DNA from: CAWEBF01 sp963807235
Lineage (GTDB): Bacteria; Acidobacteriota; Vicinamibacteria; Vicinamibacterales; UBA2999
Direction: 5' to 3'
Assembly: GCA_963807235.1 (NCBI GenBank)
Contig: CAWEBF010000017.1
Coordinates: 1-64,000, forward strand
Length of the DNA: 64,000 bases
The notes below the pieces were generated by a model, which had not been told where the DNA came from, searched no databases, and was given only the letters and a program-made list of their open reading frames with translations. Numbering within the stretch: the stretch's first letter is position 1; the number at the start of each line of letters is the position of its first letter. This document shows, piece by piece, positions 35,729 through 46,296 of this stretch. A program made the translations under genes and the position numbers.

Positions 35729-36192
35729 AAGGACGCCCTTCGCACGACGGCCACTGGCGCCGTCACCACTTCCCGTTCCCTATCCGCGTCGCTGGCCAGT
35801 TCCGCCACGCTCACCGTTCCGAGGGCCTGCAGAATGCGCTCGCGGAGCCGCCACAGCGGATCGCGGATGCTGCACTTCTGAAACTGCTCGCAGTCGTGGT
35901 CCTCGGTGGAACAAGCGGTGACGGTGAACGGTCCGTCGATCGCCTGGATCACATCCGCCACACTGATCGAACTGGACTCGCGCCGCAGCGTGTAGCCGCC
36001 GCGCGTGCCTTGCGTGGACACCAGCAGGCCGCTCCGCACCAGCCGCTGCAGCACCTTGGCCATCAACTCCAGCGGGATGTCGTACTGCTCGGCGATCTCG
36101 CGCGCACTGGTGGAGGCCCCGTCGCCGGGGAGCCGCGACAGGTGTTTCATCGCGATCAGTGCGTAATCAGCCTTTTTCGACAGCCTCAGCAT
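35725..36192 (-). CDS. iscR: Rrf2-family regulator IscR
   Basis: The 155-residue regulator has an N-terminal winged helix (LSKKADYALIAMKHLS, AREIAEQYDIPLELMAKVLQRLV, GTRGGYTL). The cluster-binding cysteines are ACSTEDHDCEQFQKCSI, with spacing C-x6-C-x5-C against C-x5-C-x5-C in E. coli. Holo-IscR normally represses isc. A promoter with a nearby dyad lies just upstream, fitting autoregulation. Confidence 0.94.
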   Translation of the reverse strand: MLRLSKKADYALIAMKHLSRLPGDGASTSAREIAEQYDIPLELMAKVLQRLVRSGLLVSTQGTRGGYTLRRESSSISVADVIQAIDGPFTVTACSTEDHDCEQFQKCSIRDPLWRLRERILQALGTVSVAELASDADREREVVTAPVAVVRRASL

Positions 36193-36200
36193 GGTTCACC

Positions 36201-36265
36201 AAATCCGACCGTATGAGTCGTAATTCTATGCCTGTCTGTGAAAGCCGTCAAGATTGGTCGGATTT
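36201..36265 (-). promoter_or_regulatory. iscR promoter with probable IscR operator
   Basis: On the minus strand, -35 TTGACG (36246-36251), a 17-nt spacer and -10 TAGAAT (36223-36228) give a near-consensus sigma70 promoter. Just downstream is a dyad CGAC-N7-GTCG (36206-36209, 36217-36220) covering the start of transcription, as expected for an Rrf2 repressor site. In addition a perfect 10-bp inverted pair, AAATCCGACC (36201-36210) and GGTCGGATTT (36256-36265), brackets the whole promoter. Confidence 0.75.
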
Positions 36266-36289
36266 CGGGGCCGTCCCCGCATTGAAAGG

Positions 36290-36318
36290 TTGCAGGGGGG
36301 GCAGCACGAGCGTAACAT
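36290..36318 (+). promoter_or_regulatory. possible sigma70 promoter of the TonB receptor gene
   Basis: TTGCAG (36290-36295), 17 nt, TAACAT (36313-36318). The start codon is 46 bp further on, with AGGAGG at 36353-36358. The boxes are moderate matches, so this is a tentative call. Confidence 0.4.
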
Positions 36319-36364
36319 CCGCCCACCGTCAGAGCTCGGTCGGCCTACCCACAGGAGGCAGAAG

Positions 36365-39300
36365 ATGAAGCGTGCCCTTGCCTGGATGTGTTTGTGTCTG
36401 GCGCTCGTGCCAGCCACCGCATACGCCCAGGCGTCTATTACCGGCGTCGTCCGAGACACATCGGGAGCCGTGCTTCCCGGGGTTACTGTCGAGGCCTCCA
36501 GCCCCGCCCTTATCGAGAAAGTTCGAACGACCGTCACCGATGCGTCGGGGGCGTATCAGATCATCCAACTCCTCCCTGGCACATACACGGCGACGTTCAC
36601 GCTGCCGGGGTTCAGCACCACCAAGCGCGACGGCATCGAGCTCGGCGGTTCGTTCGTCGCCACGATCAACGTCGAACTGCGCGTCGGCGAGCTGGCGGAG
36701 ACCATCACCGTGACCGGTCAGACGGCGCTCGTCGATGTCAGGAGCGCGAACGTCCAGAAAGTCGTCACCAAAGAAGTCGTGGACGCGGTCCCGACCGGAC
36801 GGCTCGGCATCAACCTGGCGGCGCTCCAGCCCGGCATCATCCTTGGCGCCGGCGGCGGAGTGGGCCAGGCCAATACGAACGCCCTGACGTCGCAGGACGT
36901 GGGCGGCACGGCGGGCGACACCTTCACGGATCTGGCGATTCACGGCGGCAAGCCCGCCGAGCAGCGCCAGACGATCGGCGGCGCTGTCGGCGGCGACCAC
37001 GATCCGCTTCGGCGAGTCGCTGAGCAGCTCGCCCAGCTTTACGGCCATGCAGGAGATGTCGGTGAACACCTCCGGCGCGGACGCGTCGATGGCGGGCGGG
37101 GGCGTGCAGATCAACTACGTGCCCCGAGACGGCGGCAACAACTTCAAGGGCCTGCTGTTCTTCTCGGGCGCCAACGGCGCCATGCAGGGTACCAACTACT
37201 CCACCGGCACGAGAACCGCGACCGGCTGTACGCCGGCCGAGAGCCTGTTCTGCCGCGGCCTCATAACGCAGCCCGGCGCGTTGAGCAAGGTCTTCGACAT
37301 CAACCCCGGCTTCGGCGGTCCGATTCTCAAGGACAAGCTGTGGTTCTTTGGAACGGCGCGCTGGACGCAGGCTGAGAACTTCGTGCCGAACAACTACCCG
37401 AACGCGAACTTCGTGCCGGGCCAGACCAGCCCGACGCTCCTGAACACGACCACGCTGGCCTACGCTCCGAATACCAGCCAGGAGCTCGGCACGACAGTGG
37501 GCGGCGGCGGCAAATTCTGGGAGCAGACGATTCGTCTCAGCTACCAGATGGATTCGAAGAACAAGTTCGGCATCTACTACAACAACAAGAAGCGGACGAA
37601 CCTCAACAACACCACCACCCAGGCGCAAGAGTCGCGCAACGAAGGGTACTTCTTTCCCTTCTCCGACCAACTGGTCCAGTGGTCGGCGCCGCAGACCAAC
37701 CGTCTCCTGCTCGAGGCCGGCTTCTGGCGTCACCAGGAAACCTGGGGCGGCAAACGGGCCCAGAGCGACATCACCGACCCGCTGGCCGTGGGCATTACGG
37801 ACAACAACCCGCAGTCGCTGGTCCCAGGCTACGTGCAGTTCATCCAGAACTACCACGGACGCGTAGGCGCCACCGATACTCCCAGCCACAACCCGAACTG
37901 GCGCGGCAACTTCAACGTGTCGTACGTCACGGGCGCGCACTCCTTCAAGACCGGCTTCGACTTGAACGGTGCAACCCGGTGGGCGAACTCGGAATCGGTG
38001 ATCCCGTACAGCTACGTGGTCAGCACGCTGGCCAACAACGGCGTCGGCCTGGGTATCCCCTCGCCTACCACCCTGACGCTGCGGTCGGACGGCTGCACCG
38101 ATCCGCTTCGCCGCCAGGTCAACGGCACGATCGTCGGTGGACACACGACGATTCAAGGGGGCTGCCCCACCAACGCCAAGAACAAGGTCACCAGCGAAGG
38201 CGGCGCCTTCGTGCAGGACCGCTGGAACATCGACCGGTTGACGGTCAGCGCCGGCCTGCGCCTCGACTGGTTCTACTCGGAGAACCCGGAGTTCCAACTC
38301 GCGGGGTCGCTGCTGACGCCGAACAGGAACTACACCGTGCCGAAGTTCTCGACCACGCAGTACAAGGACTGGACGCCCAAGGTCGCCGCGGCGTACGACC
38401 TGTTCGGCGACGGCCGGACGGCGCTGAAGGTCAACTACGGCAAGTACGTTCTCGGCCAGGCGCTGGTCGTGGGCGGGCTCGCCGCCCAGCCCGGCTACAA
38501 CGTGCAGCTGACGTCAAGCCGGGGCTGGGTTGACAACAACCGCAACTTCATCCCGGACTGCGACCTGGCCAACCCCTTGGCGCAGGGCCCGACGCTGACG
38601 GGCGCCCAGAACCAGATCGACACCTGTAACGCGCCGGCCGGCGTGAACGCGAACTTCTACGACAACGTGCTGCGGCCCAACCTCGCCGTGCAGGACGATG
38701 CCCGCTACGGGTGGGGCAAGCGGCCGTACAGCTGGGAGTTCGCGGTCGCGGCGCAGCACGAGCTGAACCAGGGGCTGTCGGTCACCGCCGGCGTGTTCTG
38801 GCGGTGGTTCGGCAACTTCCTGGTGACCGACAACACGTCCGGGACCGTGGCCGACTACGCGCAGTTCTCCGTGACACCGAGCCTCATCCCGCCGGCGCCG
38901 CCGTCAGCCGGCGGCGAAAGCCTGCCCAGCGAGATCAACACCGGCAAGTACTTCGCCATCAATCCTGGTGTGGTGGCGAACAACGTCACTGGGCTGTCCA
39001 AGACGATGTTCCCCGACAGCAAAGTCTACGACCACTGGTTCGGCTACGACCTGACCGCGAACATGCGGCTCGGCGGGCGGGCTAACGCTTGCAGGGCGGC
39101 CTGGCCACAGGCCACCAGACCACGGACTTCTGCGACGTGCAGGATCCGGCCAAGGCCGGCAACAACGCGTTGGTGGAGATGCTGGCGGTGGCTGGCACGT
39201 TGAACTCGCTCGACACCTGTCACATGGAGCAGAACTGGCTGCCGCAGGTCAAGTTCCTCGGCTCCTACACCATCCCGAAGATCGACGTGCAGCTGGGCGC

Positions 39301-39667
39301 CTCGTTCCAGAGCATCCCCGGCGTCGAATATGCGGCGCAGTACGCGGCGCCGAATAGCGACGTGTCGCGGCCGGTGTCGCAGGGCGGCCTTGGCCGTCTG
39401 CCGGCGGGCGGCGTGGCGACGGGCACGACGACGGTCAACCTGGTCCAGCCGGGCTCGTTCTACGGCCCGCGCTTCAACCAGATCGACGCGCGTCTGGGCA
39501 AGGTCCTACGGTTCGGCAACCGCCGCGCCGTGGCCAGCCTGGACCTCTTCAACATCCTCAACTCGGACACGATCAGCAATGCAAGCGCCGTCTACGCCAC
39601 GTGGCTGGCGCCTGTGAACGTCGTGGCGCCCCGCCTGATGAAGGTGTCGTTGACCTTCGACTTCTAG
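36365..39667 (+). CDS. TonB-dependent receptor, Oar-like, two frameshifts
   Basis: After rejoining the frames this is an outer-membrane receptor of about 1100 aa. A signal peptide (ALAWMCLCLALVPATAYAQ) is followed by a carboxypeptidase-regulatory domain (SITGVVRDTSGAVLPGVTVEA, YQIIQLLPGTYTATFTLPGF). Next comes a plug (VVDAVPTGRLGINLAALQPGI, QEMSVNTSGADASMAGGGVQINYV) and a long beta-barrel. It ends in an aromatic residue (LMKVSLTFDF), as barrel proteins do. Frameshifts lie near 36985 and 39078. The architecture is typical of Acidobacteriota, which carry many such receptors. The ligand is unknown. Confidence 0.88.
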
Positions 39668-39691
39668 ACCGCGGCCGGCCGCGGGAATACA

Positions 39692-39725
39692 ACGCCCCGT
39701 CTCTTCGGAGGCGGGGCGTTTTTGT
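39692..39725 (+). terminator. Rho-independent terminator after the TonB receptor
   Basis: ACGCCCCGTCTC pairs with GAGGCGGGGCGT (one T-G pair) around TTCG, followed by TTTTGTTT. It is a textbook intrinsic terminator. Confidence 0.95.
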
Positions 39726-39840
39726 TTAGTAACATCGGCCGCGCAGTGCCAGCAGTCAGGTCCAGGTCTACGGTCTACAGTCCCGCAGGGACCGTCAGTT
39801 TCCTCACTGCATTACCTGCTGTTGCTCACTCTCGCCGCGT

Positions 39841-41515
39841 GTGGAACAACGACGAACGACGAACACACGAACCACGAACAAGTCGAGCCCCACCGCTGAG
39901 CCGTGGTTCGTCGATCGCGCGGCGGAGAGCGGGCTCACGCTGCGGCATGTGAACGGGATGTCCGGTAAGTTCCACTACGCGGAGGTGATTCCGCCGGGCG
40001 CGGCGCTCTTCGACTACGACAACGACGGGGATCTCGACGTCTATCTGGTGCAGGGCCGGGCGCTCGACGGGCCGGACGCCAGCGCCTCCCGGGAGCCCAT
40101 CGGCCGCATCTTCCGCAACGACCTCGCCGTCAACGCCGACGGCACGCGCACGCTGCGGTTCACCGACGTCACGGAAGCCAGCGGCATCGACGCGCGCGGC
40201 TACGGTATGGGGGCGGCCACCGGTGACTTCGACAACAACGGCTGCGTGGACCTGTACTTGACCAGCCAGGGACCCAACGCCCTCTTTCGCAACAACTGCG
40301 ACGGCACGTTCACCGACGTCTCGAAGGCCAGCGGCACGGCGGATCCGTCGTGGACGGTGTCGGCGGCGTTCGTGGACTACGACCGCGACGGTTGGCTGGA
40401 CCTCTTCGCCGGCAACTATCTGAGCTGGCGCGCCGAAACCAGCGCGCCGTGCCCCACGCCGTCCGGCCGCCCCGACTATTGTTCGCCCAACACCTTTCAG
40501 CCACAGCAAAGCCGGCTCTATCGCAACAACCGCAACGGCACGTTCACCGACGCCAGCCTGGCGGCGGGCATCGCGCACGATTTCGGCCCGGCGCTCGGCG
40601 TCTCCACCGCCGACTTCAACGGCGACGGCTGGATGGACGTCTACGTGGCCAACGACGGCCAGCCCAACCTGCTGTGGATGAACCAGCGAAACGGGACATT
40701 CAAGAACCTGGGCCTGCTGTCGGGCACGGCGTTGAGCGCGCACGGCAAGGCCAAGGCCGGCATGGGCGTGGACGCGGGCGACTTCGACAACGACGGCGAC
40801 GAGGATCTCTTCGTCACCAACCTCACGGGCGAGGGCAACGATCTGTACGTGAACGACGGGAACGGCCTCTTCGAGGAGCAGAGCGCGCGCTCGGGTCTCG
40901 GGCCGGCAAGCCGCGGCGTTCACGGGCTTCGGCACCGCGTGGTTCGACGCCGATAACGACGGCTGGCTGGATGCGATCACCGTGAACGGCGCCGTCCAGA
41001 CCATCGAGGCCCTGCGCCGGGTAAACGATCCATTTCCGCTACATCAGCGCAAGGTGCTGTTCCGCAACCTGGGCAACGGACGGTTCGAGGACGCCTCGGC
41101 GCGCGGCGGGCCGGCGTTCGAGCTGTCGGACGTCGGACGCGGCGCGGCGTTCGGCGACATCGACAACGACGGCGACGTGGACGTGCTGGTTGCCAACAAC
41201 AACGGCGCGCCCCGCCTGCTCGTCAACGCGATCGGCAGCCGCAATCACTGGGTGGGCCTGCGCCTGGTCGGCTTGAAACGGGACATGCTGGGCGCGCGCG
41301 CGGGTGTGGTGCGCGCGGACGGCACGACGCTGTGGCGTCGGGCTCGATCGGACGGCAGCTACGCTTCGGCCAACGACCCGCGCGTGCTGGTGGGGCTTGG
41401 CCAGGCCACCAGTGTGGCGAGGGTCCGCGTGATCTGGCCGGGCGGCACGACCGAGGAATTCGACGCCCCCGCGATCGATCGCTACACCACGTTGCGCGAG
41501 GGCGAGGGGCGGTGA
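39841..41515 (+). CDS. CRTAC1-type FG-GAP/ASPIC-UnbV protein, frameshifted (probable lipoprotein)
   Basis: Repeated calcium-binding FG-GAP motifs are clear: FDYDNDGDLDVYLV, GDFDNNGCVDLYLT, VDYDRDGWLDLF, ADFNGDGWMDVYVAND, and GDFDNDGDEDLFV. A slip near 40905 leads into GDIDNDGDVDVLVANNNG and a C-terminal ASPIC/UnbV domain (SRNHWVGLRLVG, WPGGTTEEFDAPA). Upstream, another frame reads YLLLLTLAACGTTTNDE, a lipobox. The true start therefore lies before 39841, and the N-terminus carries a further indel. This family folds as a beta-propeller. The role is unknown. The stop overlaps the TPR gene start (GTGA). Confidence 0.82.
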
Positions 41516-42811
41516 GGCGTCTGGCGTGCGCGGCCGCGGGGGATCGTGGCTTGCCTGGCCGCCGCGTGTGGTTCGACGCCGCGGGATGACGCTTCAGCGC
41601 CGCGAGTCGACGTCGCCAGCCTGCCCGCGCCCTCGCTTCCCGATCTCTCGAACATGGACCCGGCAGTGCAGGCCCAGCTGCGCCAGCAATCGGAGGCGCT
41701 GGCGTACGGCGAGGTGGGCAGGCTGCTGATGGCCGCGGAGTACTTCGAGGCGGCAGAACCCTATCTGCTCCACGCGCAGGCGCAGGCGCCGGAGGACGTG
41801 CGCTGGCCGTACTACCTGGGGCACGTTCTCATGGCCAACGCCGAGCCGGGCCGCGCGGTTGCCGCGTTTCAACGCGCGCTCCAGCTGCAGCCGAACGACC
41901 CGGCCACCCTGGTCTGGCTGGGCAACCTGCACCTGGAACAGGGCGAGCCGGAGCGGGCCGAGCCGCTCTTCAATCGCGCGATCGCCGCGCAGCCCAGGCT
42001 GGTCGCGGCGCTCTTCGGCCTCGGCCGGGCGGCGCTGGCTCGCCGCGACTTCGCGCGCGCCGCCGACTATTTCGAACAGGTCCTGGCGGCCGATCCACGG
42101 GCCTCGGTGGCGCACTACCCGCTCGCGCTGGCGTATCGCGCCCTGGGCGACACGGCGAAGGCGGAGGCGCACCTGCGCCAACGCGGCGGCGTGGAGGTGG
42201 GCCCGCCCGATCCGCTGATGGTGGAACTGCGGGGTCTCCTGGCGGGGCCGGTCGCGGACGAAGCTCGCGGGGTGCGGGCGCTCAACGCCGGCGACTTCCG
42301 CACCGCGGCCAGCTACTTTCGCGCGGCGGTCGGGCAGGCACCCGACAACGCCGCCCTTCGACACAAGCTCGGAACGGCGTTGTCGCTCGCGGGCGACACC
42401 GGCGGCGCGATGCAGGAATTCGAGGAAGTGTTGAAGCGCTCGCCGGGGTTCGCCCAGGCCCACTACAGCCTGGGCGTGCTGCTGGCCTCGAGGGGCCGCT
42501 CGCCCCAGGCGCTCGAGCACCTGGCGGCCGCCGTGAAATCGCAGCCTGATTATGTGGACGCCAGGCTTCGCCTGGCCGAGGTGCTGCGGCAGACCGGTGG
42601 GATGGAGCAGTCCCTGACGCAGTACCAGGCCGTGCTCGCAATCGACCCGCGCGTCTCGGACGCCCGCTTCGGCTATGCAGCCACCCTGGCCGCACTCGGC
42701 CGCCTGCGCGAGGCTCGCGACGCCCTCGGCGAAGGGGCACGCCTGCACCCTGGCGAAACACGGTTCGCCGAGGCGGCAGCCCGTGTGGAATCAGCGCTCG
42801 CAGGCCGCTGA
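41512..42811 (+). CDS. TPR-repeat lipoprotein, N-terminal frameshift
   Basis: GTG 41512 overlaps the previous stop. With one base removed near 41540 the leader reads RRLACAAAG then IVACLAAACGSTP, a lipoprotein signal with lipobox LAAC. The body of about 420 aa is nine or so TPR units (for example WPYYLGHVLMANAEPGRAVAAFQRALQLQP, given here in part as GRAVAAFQRALQLQP). Such TPR proteins accompany CRTAC1 proteins in Acidobacteriota and Planctomycetota. The partner is inferred to be the upstream gene. No catalytic domain is present. Confidence 0.8.
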
Positions 42812-42855
42812 CCCATCGATCGGATCGTTCAGGAGAGGTATAGTCGCCGCGATTC

Positions 42856-43521
42856 GTGTCTACCTTCGTCCACCCGATCAGCGTCCGCATCTGTCACTGG
42901 ATCAACCTGATCGCCAGCACCTATCTGGTCTGGAGCGGAGTCCACATCTTCCTCGACTTCCCCGAGCTGTATTGGGGCCACACCGGCTATCAGGGCTATC
43001 CGGCCGCGTTCCGGCTCGAGGACTGGGGCCTCTCCTGGGACGAGGCCGGCGCGCTTGGCGACCGGCGATGGGGACGTAACTATCACTTCACCTTCGTCTG
43101 GGTGTTCCTGATCAACGGTTTCGTCTACGTCGGCCTGAATCTCTATTCGAAGTATTTTCGCGACCGAATGCTGCCGGCTCGCGGCGAGCTGACGATCGCG
43201 CGCGTGCTGACGGACCTCCGCCGACATTTCCGCTGGCCGCGCCGGCACGAATCAGGTGGCTACGGCACGCTGCAGAAAGTGTCGTACCTCTTGCTGATCT
43301 TCGTGTACGTGCCGCTCATGATCGCGACCGGCGTCGCGCAGTCCCCCGGCCTGACCGCAGCCATGCCCTGGCTGCTGGACCTGTTCGGCGGCCGTCAGAC
43401 GGCGCGGACGCTCCATACCATCGGCACTCTGGCGCTTGTACTGTTCGTAATCGTCCACATCGCCGAGGTGGCGGCAGCGGGATTCGTCCGCCAAGTCCGT
43501 GCGATGATCACCGGGAAGTAG
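42856..43521 (+). CDS. cytochrome b561-type membrane subunit
   Basis: The 221-residue protein starts at GTG 42856. It has four membrane helices with paired histidines: HPISVRICHWINLIASTYLVWSG, given here as RICHWINLIAS, then FTFVWVFLINGFVYVGL. Later come KVSYLLLIFVYVPLMIATGVAQ and TLHTIGTLALVLFVIVHIAEV. This is the di-haem cytochrome b fold of Ni/Fe-hydrogenase and formate/thiosulfate reductase anchors. It is followed after 4 bp by a molybdopterin protein gene. The pair likely forms a YedYZ-like membrane redox complex. Confidence 0.85.
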   Translation: MSTFVHPISVRICHWINLIASTYLVWSGVHIFLDFPELYWGHTGYQGYPAAFRLEDWGLSWDEAGALGDRRWGRNYHFTFVWVFLINGFVYVGLNLYSKYFRDRMLPARGELTIARVLTDLRRHFRWPRRHESGGYGTLQKVSYLLLIFVYVPLMIATGVAQSPGLTAAMPWLLDLFGGRQTARTLHTIGTLALVLFVIVHIAEVAAAGFVRQVRAMITGK

Positions 43522-43525
43522 GCGC

Positions 43526-44272
43526 ATGGTTATCTCACGTCGCACCTGGCTGTCGAGCGTGCCCGCGCTGGGCGGTCTGCTGTTGACCGGATGCTCGCGC
43601 GAGACCTTCGTTCCACCCGTCGTCCGCGGCGGGTTGATCGGCGCCGCCGACGTCTTGACGATGGGCACGAATCGGCTGCTGCAGCAGCACCAGCCGCTCG
43701 CGCGGGAGTACTCTCGCGCCGACATCGCCGACCCGTTCCCGACCTGGAACCAGACCAACCCACGCAACGCCGAGTATCAATCGCACCTGGCCGACGGGTT
43801 TCGGAACTGGCGATTGCCGATCGACGGGCTGGTGGCGCGTCCGCTGTCGCTCTCGCTGGACGAGATCAGGAGCCTGCCGGCGCGCACGCAAATCACGGCG
43901 CACGTCTGCGAACAGGGCTGGTCGGCGATCGGCGAGTGGACGGGGGCGCCCCTGCAGCGGGTGCTCGAGACGGCGGGAGGGGTCTTGCCGGGCGCGCGCT
44001 ACGTCGTCATCGAGACATGGGACAGGTGGTACGAGTCATACGACCTGTTCGAAGTCGAACATCCACAGACGATCCTTGCCTACGGGCTCAACGGGCGTGA
44101 CCTCCCGCGCGGCAACGGCGCGCCGCTGCGCCTGCGGGTCGAACGGCAGTGCGGATACAAGAACCTCAAGTTCCTGCGTTCAATTCACGTCGTTGACTCG
44201 GTGGCCGGCTTCGGCAAGGGTACCGGCGGAATCAACTCGGATTTCGGATTCCACTGGTTCGCCGGCGTATAG
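43526..44272 (+). CDS. molybdopterin-dependent oxidoreductase (sulfite-oxidase fold, MsrP/YedY-like)
   Basis: The 248-residue protein has a twin-arginine start with lipobox (SRRTWLSSVPALGGLLLTGC). The Moco domain follows: LPIDGLVARPLSLSLDEIRSLP, then the Moco-ligand Cys in ITAHVCEQGWSAIGEW, GAPLQRVLETAGG, and VERQCGYKNLKFLRSI. This matches YedY/MsrP and related enzymes that reduce or oxidise sulfur-oxygen compounds. The cytochrome b gene directly upstream would connect it to the quinone pool. MoaB and MoeA at 7149-8864 could supply its cofactor. Confidence 0.87.
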   Translation: MVISRRTWLSSVPALGGLLLTGCSRETFVPPVVRGGLIGAADVLTMGTNRLLQQHQPLAREYSRADIADPFPTWNQTNPRNAEYQSHLADGFRNWRLPIDGLVARPLSLSLDEIRSLPARTQITAHVCEQGWSAIGEWTGAPLQRVLETAGGVLPGARYVVIETWDRWYESYDLFEVEHPQTILAYGLNGRDLPRGNGAPLRLRVERQCGYKNLKFLRSIHVVDSVAGFGKGTGGINSDFGFHWFAGV

Positions 44273-44276
44273 CGGT

Positions 44277-46242
44277 TTACCGCGCCTCGATCACTCGCAG
44301 CGTCGAGTTCGTGCTCAGCCCTGCCGTCACGACCTGCTTGCGCCCAGACGGCCAGTCCACTTCGACGCGGTCGATCGTCGTCAGATCGCCGAGCCCGAAA
44401 TAGAGCGGCAGAACGCTCTGCGACAGGTAGCCGGACTTGCCGTCGTTCCACTGCGTGAACACGCGGCCTCCCGCCACCACACGTACAGTCGCGCCAAGCC
44501 CGTTGCGATTCGAGATCGTGCCGGCCAGCGCGACTTTCAGCCAGTTGATCGGCCGCTTCTGCGGAAGATCGCTAATGAGAACCTGCGGCGCCGAGTTGAA
44601 CTCGTTCGTCACGATGTCGAGCGCGCCGTCCTGGTTGAGATCGAAGATGACCGACGATCGAGTGCCCAGCGGCGCCATGATCGTGAACTTGCCGGTACTG
44701 GCCCTTGCACATGTCCTGAGCGGCGTTGGGCCAGCGCATCAGCAACTGGGCGTCGTTGGTCGAGCAGTTGAGGTCGAACCAGAACGTGTGCGTTTGCCCA
44801 CCCTTGCGCGGCTCGATCCCGAGCAGGAACTCGCTGTCGAGAAACTTCTCGCCACGATTGTTCAGCAGCAGCGAGTTGATGCCGTACCGGTACGGAAAAT
44901 TCATGGATGACGCGATGAAGACGTCCTGCCAGCCGTCCGCGTTCAGATCTCCGACGCTCGGTCCCCAGGGCCAGTAGTTCTCCGCGCCCACACGATCCGA
45001 AATTTCATCGAACTTTCCGTTGCCACGATTCGCGTAGAAAGCGTTGCCGAAGATGAACCGGTTCTGCTTTGCTCCGAGCATGCTCTCCTCCATCAGCTCG
45101 CGCGCCTTGAGCTTCTCGCGCTCGATGGGAGAGTCCTCGCTCATGTCGGAGTGCATGTCGGTGATCAGGAGGTCTGGACGCCGGTCGTTGTCGTAATCGA
45201 AGAACTTGATCCCCATGCTGCCCCAGGGGGTCTTCGGAAAGTACTTCGCGGTGCTGTCCACGAACTTCTTGCCGCCGACCGACTCGAAGAAATGGCCGGC
45301 GCCCTGCATGTTCAGCGCGTAGAGATCCGAAAAGCCGTCGCCGTTCAGGTCGGCAACGCTTGCGTCGCCGCTCCAGCCGGCATCGCCCAGGCCGACCTCC
45401 TTGGTGACATCGCGGAAACGGTTGCCGCCCATGTTCCTGTAGAGGATGGCGCTCTCCGAACGGTCTGGATGCAGGTGGCCAAGAAACGCGTCCTGACGCC
45501 CCTCGTATGCGCCGCCCCTGCCCTTCGAGTCGATCGTGTAGCGGCCGACGTTGCAGACATACAGATCCAGCAGGCCGTCGTTGTCGTAATCAAAGAACAC
45601 GGCGCCAGACGAGTGGCCGACATAGTCGACGCCAGCGGCCTTCGAAATGTCCTTGAAACGTCCCCGGCCATCGTTCTCGAACAGGACGTTGCCGCCGCGG
45701 ACCGTTGTGACGAAGAGATCCTGGTCGCCGTCGTTGTCGGTGTCGGCGAACGACGCCGTGACGCCTACTCGATCGGCAAGTGCGACACCGGCCACCGAGT
45801 TCAGGTTTCTGAATCGGCCGCCGCCGAGATTCTTCCAGAGCTGGCTGCCGGTGAGCTGGTTGACGAAGTAGAGGTCCTCGAGCCCGTCGCCGTCCACGTC
45901 GGCCGCGGCGATCCCGGTGCCGTGGTCGTAGTGAACGGGTTTGTGGAACCGTGCGGCATCGTCGACGACGTAGTTGAAAAAGGTGATGCCGCTCTCCGTC
46001 ACGCTGTCGCGGAACTGGAACTGGTGGAAGACCTTGAACTGACTTGCCGTGCCGCGCTGCGCTGTCGCGCGCGCCCCAAGTGACGAAACGCCGATGTCCG
46101 GCGTGGGGTAGCGGACCGTCGTGGAGCGGCCGGCGGGCGGGAGCCCCTGTTGGGCAGGTCCCTGGAGCGCGACAATCGTGACTGCCGCAGTGCTCGCGAC
46201 AATGGCCGCCAAGCAAACGGCGAGTTCTGTTCCGCGCCTCAC
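44277..46242 (-). CDS. CRTAC1-type FG-GAP/ASPIC-UnbV protein 2, one frameshift
   Basis: The protein of about 650 aa starts at GTG 46242 with a signal anchor (LAVCLAAIVASTAAVTIVAL). FG-GAP repeats are ADVDGDGLEDLYFVN, ADTDNDGDQDLFV, FDYDNDGLLDLYVCN, ADLNGDGFSDLYALN, FDYDNDRRPDLLITD and GDLNADGWQDVFIA. After a slip near 44697 the frame continues FDLNQDGALDIVTNEF and ends with an ASPIC/UnbV domain (NWLKVALAGTISNRNGLGA, VDWPSGRKQVV). It is a second member of the family in this window. The function is unknown. It is convergent with the molybdoprotein gene. Confidence 0.85.
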
Positions 46243-46296
46243 GTCGTCACCTCAGCGCGGAATCTTAGCTGAAATAGGTCGGTCCGAGCCGTCCGG

